From JAIBJP01 sp035639875 (lineage in GTDB: Bacteria; Actinomycetota; Thermoleophilia; Gaiellales; Gaiellaceae), in NCBI GenBank assembly GCA_035639875.1, contig DASQXE010000145.1, forward strand, positions 1-8,952: DNA of 8,952 nt, in the 5' to 3' direction. The position numbers and the translations under genes were made by a program. The notes under the pieces were generated by a model, which did no database searches, had not been told where the DNA came from, and saw nothing but the letters and a program-made list of their open reading frames with translations. Shown one piece after another: positions 1-6,984 of this stretch (position 1 is its first letter; each line of letters opens with the position of its first letter).

Positions 1-302
1 TTCTCGACGAGCCCTTGCGGCGGCTGCATCTCAAGGACGTCCTCGAGCCTGCGTCCGACAGAATCGAGGCTGGGCTCGCCGAAGGCGAGGCACATGCGCC
101 GCTCCGTCCCGAACTGGTTGATGAGAAGCGGGTGCTCGGAGGCTTTAACGTGGCGGAAGAGGAGCGCCGGACCGCTCGACTTCACCGTTCGGTCGACGAT
201 CTCGGTGATCTCGAGGTACGGATCGACCTCGGCCTCGATCTCGACGAGCTCTCCCTCGCGGCGCAGGAGCTCGATCCAGGAGCGCAGGTCGCGCGCAGCC
301 AC
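1..302 (-). CDS. UbiD-family decarboxylase, N-terminal part (runs off left edge)
   Basis: UbiD-family enzymes are prenylated-FMN-dependent, non-oxidative decarboxylases of aromatic or unsaturated acids; in ubiquinone and menaquinone synthesis they decarboxylate the prenylated ring acid. The first 100 residues are visible. They start ARDLRSWIELLRREGELVEI, followed by EVDPYLEITEIVDRT (about 26-39), SGPALLFRHV (43-52), INQFGTERRMCLAFG (61-75) and a segment ending in MQPPQGLVE. This is the standard N-terminal layout of the family (RDL...GELV...VDP.LE...GPALLF...N.FG..RRM). The catalytic C-terminal half lies outside the window. I chose GTG at 302 because it places ARDLRSW at the usual N-terminus; the Shine-Dalgarno is weak (AGG only). 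It is the last visible gene of the minus-strand run, 52 nt behind the 59-residue membrane protein. A role in menaquinone synthesis is inference; other UbiD substrates are possible. Confidence 0.85.
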   Translation of the reverse strand, partial: MAARDLRSWIELLRREGELVEIEAEVDPYLEITEIVDRTVKSSGPALLFRHVKASEHPLLINQFGTERRMCLAFGEPSLDSVGRRLEDVLEMQPPQGLVE

Positions 303-304
303 GC

Positions 305-345
305 GCCTGAGTCTAACGGCGGCCCGCGCTTTCCCTGGACTCGGC
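305..345 (-). promoter_or_regulatory. Inverted repeat just upstream of the ubiD-like start
   Basis: In the 52-nt gap between the small membrane protein gene and the UbiD gene, GCCGAGTC (338-345, minus strand) can pair with GACTCAGGC (305-313). This makes an 8-bp stem with one bulged A and a 24-nt loop, ending 2 nt before the GTG start. In RNA it would hide the weak Shine-Dalgarno of the UbiD gene. The long loop makes it marginally stable, there is no U-run, and it is not a terminator. It may be chance. Confidence 0.2.
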
Positions 346-354
346 CTGAACCTA

Positions 355-534
355 CTAGTAAACCCGCCGTTGGGCGCGGCGCGCGTGCCGCTTGTGGCCG
401 AGATGCCGGGCTAGCTGCCCGAACAGGACGACGCCCAGGAAAACGAGCCCGACGACGAGCATCGCGAGGATGACGTCGCGTCCCTCCTGGGCCGGGCTCT
501 TCTCCGCGGCGACGACGAGGGCGAGGGCGGTCAT
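355..534 (-). CDS. Small single-pass membrane protein, 59 aa, unrecognised
   Basis: This short gene has one predicted membrane helix at about residues 21-41 (VILAMLVVGLVFLGVVLFGQ), preceded by a mildly acidic N-terminus containing PAQEGRD. A strongly basic tail follows (RHLGHKRHARRAQRR), which by the positive-inside rule puts the C-terminus in the cytoplasm. The ATG at 534 lies 12 nt after the stop of the 154-residue gene, with a weak AGGA as possible ribosome site; the stop is TAG. Coding support comes from its exact fit between two co-directional genes, the coherent hydrophobic segment and the charge asymmetry. I do not recognise a family. Small membrane subunits of this shape occur in cytochrome and quinone-related complexes, and the heme/UbiD context would allow that, but no motif proves it. 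Confidence 0.65.
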   Translation of the reverse strand: MTALALVVAAEKSPAQEGRDVILAMLVVGLVFLGVVLFGQLARHLGHKRHARRAQRRVY

Positions 535-546
535 CGGCGCACGATC

Positions 547-997
547 CTAATCGACCCGCGCGGCGTGACGTGCCACCGCGCGTTCGACGGCATCGGAGCC
601 GGGTCTTTTCTCGCCCAGCGCGCCGACGGTGGCGGCCCACGCCTCGCCGTCGCCGTCCCGGCCCTCCGCCCGCAGATGGGCGCAGAGCGAGAGCAGCTCG
701 GATAGCCGCTCGACCGCGTCCACGTCCCCGAGCGACGTGATTCGCACGAGCCCATGCGCGTAGAGGTAGTCACCCAGCAGAATCGCCGCGTCCCGGTCGG
801 CGGGCGAGAAGAGGCGCGCCCGGCCGTAGTGCAGTAGGTAGCCCTCGTAGATGGACTCGATTCCGAGCGCAAAGCGCTCGTCCGCGAGCGGAGAGAAGAC
901 GGGCACTTCCTCGCGCGCTTCCTCCGGGCGCAGAGCGGCGCCCCACAAGGGGCTTTCGCGCTCCGCTTCGACCGCGATCGTCTCCCAGAGCGTTGCG

Positions 998-1011
<14 letters not shown>
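547..1011 (-). CDS. Unrecognised helical protein, 154 aa, between hemL and small membrane protein
   Basis: The predicted protein is soluble and mostly alpha-helical, with no signal peptide or membrane segment. A distinctive core is IESIYEGYLLHYGRARLF (51-68), then LLGDYLYAHGLVRI (78-91), GDVDAVERLSELLSLCAHLR (95-114) and EAWAATVGALG (123-133). The LLGDYL.A segment with surrounding helices loosely recalls the helix of all-alpha polyprenyl diphosphate synthases where a basic/His segment is followed by GDYL.A. There is no DDxxD motif and the chain is about half the usual length, so this is a resemblance only. The frame extends to 1194, but the upstream part lies inside hemL. TTG at 1011 is preceded by AGGAG with 4 nt spacing and gives a 14-nt overlap with hemL, so I chose it. 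The stop is TAG. It appears translationally coupled to hemL; function unknown. Confidence 0.75.
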
Positions 1012-2184
<1,173 letters not shown>

Positions 2185-2194
<10 letters not shown>

Positions 2195-3156
2195 TGCGTC
2201 GCCTCCTTGGCCCAGTAGGTGACGATCACGTCCGCGCCCGCGCGCTTGACCGCCATCAAGCTCTCGAGGGCGGCCTGGCGCTCATCGAGCCAGCCGCGGG
2301 CAGCGGCTGCCTTCACCATCGCGTATTCGCCGCTTACGTTGTAGGCGAAGACCGGCACATCGAACCGGGCGCGCGCGGCAGCGATGACGTCGAGCGAGGG
2401 GAGCGCCGGCTTGATCATGAGCGCGTCGGCACCTTCCCCGAGGTCGAGCTCGCATTCGCGCAGGGCCTCGCGCGCGTTGGCCGGGTCCATCTGGTAGGCG
2501 CGCCTGTCGCCGAAGGCCGGCGCCGACTCCGCCGCCTCGCGGAACGGGCCGTAGAAGGCGGAGGCGTACTTGGCCGCGTAGGAGACGATCGGAATCTGCT
2601 CGAAGCCCTCGGCGTCGAGTGCCCCGCGGATCGCGCCCACGCGTCCGTCCATCATGTCGCTCGGGCACACCGCGTCGGCTCCCGCCTCGGCGTGGCTGAC
2701 CGCTGTCTTTGCCAGCAGCTCGAGGGAGAGATCGTTGACCACCTCGCCTTCGTCCACGACGCCGCAGTGCCCGTGCGAGGTGTACTCGCAGAGACAGACG
2801 TCCGTGAGGAGGACGAGTTCGGGCACCGCGTCGCGGAGGGCTCGCAGCGTCCGCTGCACGATGCCGTCCTCGTCGTAGGCGCCGGAGGCGGCCTCGTCCT
2901 TCTCCTCCGGGATGCCGAAGAGAAGGACGGCGGCGATGCCGAGCCGGTGCGCCTCCGCGGCCTCGGCGCACAGGCGGTCGACCGAGCGCTGGGCGATTCC
3001 GTCCAGGCCCTCGAGCGGCCGCTCGACGTCGTCACCGGGGCACGCGAAGAGCGGATAGACGAGGTCGCGCACGTCGACACGCGCCTCCCGCACGAGCTCG
3101 CGCAGTGCTGCGGTGCGCCGAAAACGGCGCAGGCGGGTGACCGGAAAGACGCTCAT
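2185..3156 (-). CDS. hemB: Porphobilinogen synthase (5-aminolevulinate dehydratase, HemB)
   Basis: HemB condenses two 5-aminolevulinate molecules to porphobilinogen in the cytoplasm, using the product of the adjacent hemL. The 323-residue length is normal. The N-terminus PVTRLRRFRRTAALRELVRE is typical. The zinc-type metal site is intact: C121, C123 and C131 within DVCLCEYTSHGHCG. Both active-site lysines are present, K196 in SYAAKYASAFYGPFREA and the Schiff-base K249 in MIKPALPSLD. Family blocks SDMMDGRVGAIR (166-177), GDRRAYQMDPANAREALRE (216-234) and YNVSGEYAMVKAAA (272-285) are also intact. It is therefore a Cys-rich, zinc-dependent class enzyme. ATG at 3156 gives the canonical N-terminus and starts 2 nt after the permease stop; its AAGG abuts the start too closely for a normal ribosome site, so translation probably depends on coupling to the permease gene. 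Stop TAG. Confidence 0.96.
2202..2208 (-). promoter_or_regulatory. Strong Shine-Dalgarno for hemL (AAGGAGG)
   Basis: AAGGAGG on the minus strand lies inside the last codons of hemB, exactly 7 nt before the CTG at 2194-2192. It is the best ribosome-binding site I found in the window. It decides the hemL start: no ATG, GTG or TTG in the hemL frame is suitably spaced from it, and the CTG reading restores the family's N-terminal helix (SLWQRAQSLLPGG). Confidence 0.75.
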
Positions 3157-3158
3157 CC

Positions 3159-4508
3159 TTACGCCAGCAATCTTCGCATGCCGGCTCGAGCCGCCGCGGC
3201 AAAGACGAGGGCGAGCCCGAGAAGCCACGCGCCCTCGCGCGCGAGCTTTCCCCATGGATCGCCCTCGTAGAGCGCCGCCTGGAAGAAGCTCACCGCGTGG
3301 CTGAACGGGAAGGCTCGTCCTGCCCACCAGGCCGCGCCAGCGGCGCCCTCGGGCACGAGCCCGAGGAGGACGAGCGGAAGGGCGGCGAGGAAGCCGACGA
3401 GCACGGCCGTGCGCGATTCCCGGGAGATCGCGCCGACGAGCGTCCCGAAGGCACCGAACGCCGCTCCGGCAACGGCGAGTCCGACCAGGAGCAAGGGTAG
3501 GCGCCCCCACGGCTCGCCGCCTTTCACGCCGGCCGCCTCTGCGAGCACGCCGAAGAGCAGGGCAATGGTGAACCCGAGCGCCACGGCGACGAGCGCGGCG
3601 AGCGCGATCTTCACCGCCACGAGCTCGCGTAAGCGCACGAGGCCGCGCGCCAGCCTGCCGACGACGTTCTCGTCGCGCTCGGCCGCGAGCGCGGCCGCGG
3701 CGAGGAGCACGCAGATGAACGCGAGCGTGAGTCCGAGCGCGTAGGCCTGTATCTGCGCGGAGAGAAGCCACGTGCGCCCGGCGTTCTTGTCTATCTGCAG
3801 CTCGATCGGGTTCGCGGTGGCGCGCAGCGAATCGCCGGAGGCGCCGAGAGCGAGCCTCGCTTGGCGCACGAAGGTAGCGAGCTCCCCTGCCCGCGCGGCG
3901 ACGGTCGGATCGTTCGACGTGCGCCTGATCTCGTCCAGCATCGCCGCGGCGCGGTCGAGCCCGACCACGTCGAAGTCGTTGCCGAGGAAGGTCCCGTGCC
4001 CGCCCTGGAGGATGAGCTTGACGTACTCGAGGTTCGCTTTGATGTACGCGTCCTGCAGCCGCCGGTTGAGCGCGTACACGAGCGCCTGGGTCTGTTGCTC
4101 GACGCGCCCGGAGAGGCCGCCGCGCGCGGTTTTGAGAATCAGCCGTGGGCTTTCGACCATCCCGCGGAGCTTGGACGCGAAGCCGCGCGGGACGACGATC
4201 TCGGCCGAGATCGCTCCGCTCGCAAGCTGATCGTCTGCCTCCCGTTCGGAGAGCGGAACGAGCTCGACGGAGCCTTGCACCTCCGAGATGACGCGGGGCA
4301 CGTCGAAATGTTGAGCGCCCACCGTCAGGGTGTCCGGCAGGTGGTCGAGGTCGACGAACGCGACGCGGGGGCGGTCATTCGCGTAGCGGAACACCAGCCC
4401 CACGAGGGCGGCGAAGATGATCGGATAGAGCACGAGCGCGGTCAGCAGCACCGGCGAGCGGAGCAGCGTGCGGAGGTCTTTCGCCAAAAGCAGTCGGATC
4501 TTCGTCAC
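3159..4508 (-). CDS. ABC-2 type transporter permease with large extracytoplasmic domain
   Basis: This is the membrane subunit of an ABC transporter of export type, partner of the ATPase encoded just upstream (4-nt GTGA overlap at 4505-4508). The 449 residues comprise a short basic cytoplasmic N-terminus, one membrane helix (about 19-41), an extracytoplasmic domain of about 200 residues (43-250) that includes VVPRGFASKLR (105-115), and five further helices (about 253-277, 299-324, 337-361, 366-386, 427-445). This one-plus-five layout with a large loop after the first helix is that of ABC2_membrane_3/NatB-like permeases. The charged AAERDENVVGRLARGLVRLR segment (275-294) is the usual coupling region. 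The start is GTG and the stop TAA. Substrate is unknown. Co-transcription with hemB and hemL suggests a link to heme or respiratory assembly, but it does not resemble CcmB, and this is inference. Confidence 0.85.
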   Translation of the reverse strand: MTKIRLLLAKDLRTLLRSPVLLTALVLYPIIFAALVGLVFRYANDRPRVAFVDLDHLPDTLTVGAQHFDVPRVISEVQGSVELVPLSEREADDQLASGAISAEIVVPRGFASKLRGMVESPRLILKTARGGLSGRVEQQTQALVYALNRRLQDAYIKANLEYVKLILQGGHGTFLGNDFDVVGLDRAAAMLDEIRRTSNDPTVAARAGELATFVRQARLALGASGDSLRATANPIELQIDKNAGRTWLLSAQIQAYALGLTLAFICVLLAAAALAAERDENVVGRLARGLVRLRELVAVKIALAALVAVALGFTIALLFGVLAEAAGVKGGEPWGRLPLLLVGLAVAGAAFGAFGTLVGAISRESRTAVLVGFLAALPLVLLGLVPEGAAGAAWWAGRAFPFSHAVSFFQAALYEGDPWGKLAREGAWLLGLALVFAAAARAGMRRLLA

Positions 4509-5176
4509 GCGAACACGTCCGCCTCGGGCGCCCGGCGGAACTCTTCGAGCGAGCCGTCGAAGACGAGCGCGCCGTCGAGGAGCACAACGACTCGCGTCGC
4601 AAACCGGTCGACTTCCTCGAGGTTCTGTGTGGCGAAGACGACGGCTCCGCCCCGCTCGCGCACGTCGGCGGCCACCTCCCAGAGGCGGCGCCGCTGGCGC
4701 GGGTCGAGAGACGCGGTCGGCTCATCCAGGAGAAGCACCTCTGGGCCCGCGAGAAGGGCAATCGCCAAGTTCAGGCGTTGCTGGTTTCCCGCCGAGAGTT
4801 GTGCGCTCAGCCGGCCGTCGTCCGGAAGGTCGAGGAGCCGCAGGAGCCGCTCTGCGCGTTCGGACGGATCTGGGACGACCTCGAGACGCGCGAAGAGCTC
4901 GAGATTCTCCCGCGGCGAGAGGCGCGCGTAGTGGGCCGGGCTCTGCGGCACCCAGCCGACGCGTGGGCCGGCGCCGTTCCGGCCCGACGAGATCGATCCG
5001 GTACTCGGCTCGAGCGCGCCGGCGAGGATGGACAGGAGAGTCGACTTGCCGGCTCCGTTCGGCCCGATCAGGGCGATCGCATCCCCCGCGCGGATGTCCA
5101 GGTTGGTGGGCGCCAGCGCCGCGATGCGGCCATAACGGCGCGCGACGCCGCGGGCGCTCAAGAGGACGGCGGTCAG
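4505..5176 (-). CDS. ABC transporter ATP-binding protein, switch histidine replaced by Gln
   Basis: This is the cytoplasmic ATPase powering the adjacent ABC-2 permease. Numbered from the TTG at 5161, motifs are Walker A GPNGAGKST (33-41), Q-loop Q73 in WVPQSP, signature LSAGNQQRLNLA (122-133; LSAGN rather than LSGGQ), Walker B VLLLDEP (142-148) and D-loop SLDP (151-154). The H-loop reads VVFATQNLEEVDRF, so the switch histidine is Gln (Q179, codon CAG at 4627-4625). The length of 218-223 residues is normal for a short ABC-2 ATPase. The start is uncertain: TTG at 5161 has no ribosome site, while CTG at 5176 gives the natural N-terminus LTAVLLSARGVARRYG and follows AGGGG with 9 nt spacing. An in-frame TGA just upstream excludes a much longer form. 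Stop TGA overlaps the permease start. It is the first gene of the minus-strand run. Confidence 0.88.
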   Translation of the reverse strand: MTAVLLSARGVARRYGRIAALAPTNLDIRAGDAIALIGPNGAGKSTLLSILAGALEPSTGSISSGRNGAGPRVGWVPQSPAHYARLSPRENLELFARLEVVPDPSERAERLLRLLDLPDDGRLSAQLSAGNQQRLNLAIALLAGPEVLLLDEPTASLDPRQRRRLWEVAADVRERGGAVVFATQNLEEVDRFATRVVVLLDGALVFDGSLEEFRRAPEADVFA

Positions 5177-5226
5177 CGTCCGCCGCCCCTGGCAAGCTCA
5201 CGACCGAGGACGGCGACCACGCCCCG

Positions 5227-5232
5227 ATTATG
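5227..5232 (-). promoter_or_regulatory. Possible -10 element for the minus-strand ABC/hem operon
   Basis: CATAAT on the minus strand matches the sigma-70 -10 consensus TATAAT at five of six positions and would start transcription around 5220, leaving a leader of roughly 45-60 nt before the ABC ATPase. There is no recognisable -35 hexamer 16-19 nt upstream (TCGTAG at 17 nt). It is the most promoter-like site upstream of the operon, but A+T-rich hexamers are few here and it may be chance. Confidence 0.3.
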
Positions 5233-5373
5233 ACGGCGGTACCCCGGCCCTACGATCACGACCGGCAAGCGCCGTCGGATAACGCACGCGTCGTCTCGCT
5301 CCGGCCGCCTACGTGGGACTGGTCCTTCGAAACCGACGGCGCGCTCGCCCTCGAGCCCGAGCCGCCTAGTGGT

Positions 5374-5402
5374 TTGTCAGGCCCGGAGGGCTCGGGTACC
5401 GT
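5374..5402 (+). promoter_or_regulatory. Sigma-70-type promoter giving a leaderless M23-like mRNA
   Basis: TTGTCA (5374-5379, five of six to TTGACA) is separated by exactly 17 nt from TACCGT (5397-5402, fitting the actinobacterial TANNNT -10). Seven bases then lead to the ATG at 5410. Transcription would therefore begin at or within a base of the start codon, the arrangement of a leaderless mRNA. This agrees with the absence of a convincing Shine-Dalgarno there. Confidence 0.55.
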
Positions 5403-5409
5403 GCCGCGG

Positions 5410-6198
5410 ATGGCCCGGCCCGAAGCCCATGGCCTCGCTTACCGCGCTGCTCAGCGCGAGGAGACGCGGGCGCGCGTGCGGCGCGCCCGGCGAACCGCCG
5501 CGTTACTGGTCGCAGGGTGCGTCTCACTCGTCCTCCTGCTCCTCACCGCCTTCGGCACGGGCGGGGTGACCGCGCAGGAAACGCGCGGACCCGCTCCGGC
5601 CGACCGGCTCCTGCCCGCAGGCCCGCCACGCGCCGAGGTCGTTGCCCTGCAGGACACGCTGCGCATCCAGCTCCCGATCAATCAAAACCGGATCACCGCG
5701 ATCGGCTACCACGCCTCGGGCGCCGACGTCCTCCCCCTCGACCCGGTGGGAACGGAGGCGAACGCGGGGCTGCTGAAGCGCCTCTTCAACCGATTCTTCG
5801 GCCAGAACGGGCCCGGCATCCGCTACTACCAGCTGGGGGGCGGGGTCGGCCCGAAGACCGGAGGCCTCGACGTCGGAGCCCCCGTCGGCACAGACGTCTA
5901 CGCGCCCGTCGACGGCAGCGTCATGGCGATCTCGGACGTGATCGTGGACGGCAAGGCATACGGCGTGCGTATCGACATCCAACCGGCGGGGAACCCGGGC
6001 GTGGTCGTCTCGCTCGAGAACCTCAAGCCGGATCCGGCCCTCACGGTCGGCTCGACAGTCGCTGCCGGGCGAACGAAGGTCGGCCAGGTGATCGACCTCT
6101 CGACCGTCGAGCAGGCCGCGCTCGCCCGGTACACGCAGGACAAGGGGCAGCACGTCCACATCGAAGTGCGCGCGGCGAGCGGACTCGCGTCTCCCTAG
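5410..6198 (+). CDS. Membrane-anchored degenerate LytM/M23 peptidase-like protein
   Basis: M23 (LytM) domains bind zinc and cut peptidoglycan cross-links; degenerate members instead act as regulators of cell-wall hydrolases. The 262-residue protein has a basic cytoplasmic N-terminus (RARVRRARR, 20-28), one membrane helix (about 30-47), a Pro/Ala-rich linker, then an extracytoplasmic domain. The M23 fold is recognisable from GGLDVGAPVGTDVYAPVDGSV (151-171) and the terminal QHVHIEVR (247-254). The Asp ligand (D154) and HxH pair (H248, H250) are present, but the His of the H-x3-D motif is Thr (T150), and the usual YAHL segment reads VVSLENL. Catalysis is therefore doubtful. ATG at 5410 is chosen because a well-spaced promoter lies directly upstream; ATG at 5230 would add 60 residues. 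Stop TAG. The YmdB gene follows 12 nt later in the same frame and is probably co-transcribed. Confidence 0.78.
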   Translation: MARPEAHGLAYRAAQREETRARVRRARRTAALLVAGCVSLVLLLLTAFGTGGVTAQETRGPAPADRLLPAGPPRAEVVALQDTLRIQLPINQNRITAIGYHASGADVLPLDPVGTEANAGLLKRLFNRFFGQNGPGIRYYQLGGGVGPKTGGLDVGAPVGTDVYAPVDGSVMAISDVIVDGKAYGVRIDIQPAGNPGVVVSLENLKPDPALTVGSTVAAGRTKVGQVIDLSTVEQAALARYTQDKGQHVHIEVRAASGLASP

Positions 6199-6210
6199 AA
6201 GCCGGACGCG

Positions 6211-6984
6211 CTGAGGATCCTCTTCATCGGAGACGTGTTCGGCCCCCCAGGGCGCCGGGCGGTCGAGGCACGGCTCGCAGGCCTGCGCGAGGAGCTCGAG
6301 GTCGGCTTCTGCATCGTCAACGGGGAGAACGCCGCGGACGGCATGGGGCTGACCGCGAAACTCGCCGTGAAACTTCTGGCCGCCGGAGCCGACGTTGTCA
6401 CTCTGGGCAACCACGTCTGGCGCCAGCGCGATCTCGTGCCGGTGCTGGAGCAGAACGACCGAGTCATCCGGCCGGCGAACCTGCGCGGGCCGGGCAAAGG
6501 GCTGACCGTCGGGGCAGCCTTGGACGGGACGCCGGTGGCGGTGGTCAATCTACAGGGCTATCTCTTCCTCGACGTCCCGGTGCACCCGTTCGTAGTCGTC
6601 GACGAGGTGATCGAAGAGGCGCGCTCGCGGGCGACGATCGTCGTCGTCGACTTCCACGCCGAGGCGACGAGCGAGAAGGTCGCACTCGCCCGTCTCCTGG
6701 ACGGCCGAGTGACCGCGGTGATCGGGACGCACACGCATGTCCAGACGAACGACGCGCGCGTGCAGCCGGGCGGGACGGCCGCGATCACGGACGCGGGCAT
6801 GACGGGCCCGCACGATTCTGTCATCGGCGTGCGGGCGGAGCTGGCCATCGAGCGCATGCGCACGGGAATGCCGGTTCGCTTCCATCCGGCCGACGGCGAC
6901 GTGCGCATCGAAGGCGTCCTCGTCGAGTGCGACGCGGACGGACGCGCTACGAGCTGCGAGGCGCTGCGTATCTCCGTGCCGTAG
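6211..6984 (+). CDS. ymdB: YmdB-type (TIGR00282) metallophosphoesterase
   Basis: This family comprises dinuclear-metal phosphodiesterases; Bacillus YmdB hydrolyses 2',3'-cyclic nucleotides and affects biofilm and motility decisions. With a CTG start at 6211 the 257-residue protein begins with R2-I-L-F-I-G-D8 and shows all metal ligands in the family's spacing: D8, E39 and N40 (NGENAADGMGLT), N67 and H68 (TLGNHVW), H149 (DFHAEATSEK), H174 and H176 (IGTHTHVQT). ITDAGMTGPHDSVIG near 192-206 is also family-typical. The next ordinary start, GTG at 6235, would remove D8 and the first beta strand. No ATG, GTG or TTG lies between the preceding in-frame TAG (6196-6198) and 6211, so CTG (or less likely ATC at 6217) must initiate. 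The ribosome site is poor, suggesting coupling to the upstream M23-like gene. Its 3' end overlaps the convergent glycosyltransferase gene by 38 nt. Stop TAG. Confidence 0.93.
   Translation: MRILFIGDVFGPPGRRAVEARLAGLREELEVGFCIVNGENAADGMGLTAKLAVKLLAAGADVVTLGNHVWRQRDLVPVLEQNDRVIRPANLRGPGKGLTVGAALDGTPVAVVNLQGYLFLDVPVHPFVVVDEVIEEARSRATIVVVDFHAEATSEKVALARLLDGRVTAVIGTHTHVQTNDARVQPGGTAAITDAGMTGPHDSVIGVRAELAIERMRTGMPVRFHPADGDVRIEGVLVECDADGRATSCEALRISVP

Larger units (their letters stand above)
5177..5409. other. Divergent intergenic region between ABC operon and M23-like gene
   Basis: About 233 bp separate the two divergent transcription units. It holds a good plus-strand promoter at its right end (5374-5402) and a lone minus-strand -10-like CATAAT near its left end. 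The M23-like frame stays open leftward through this whole stretch, with an ATG at 5230 that would add 60 residues rich in Pro, Arg and Asp with no recognisable domain. I treat that extension as less likely than the ATG at 5410 because the promoter hexamers sit inside it. I see no small gene, RNA or terminator here. Confidence 0.5.

Noticed and set aside
3157..3771. Extension of the hemB frame upstream of 3156 to about 528 codons
   Set aside because: The extra part lies inside the permease gene and is Arg/Ala rich; HemB similarity begins at the ATG at 3156.
5230..5409. N-terminal extension of the M23-like protein from ATG 5230
   Set aside because: Open and possible, but it contains a well-spaced promoter aimed at ATG 5410 and has no domain; kept only as an alternative.
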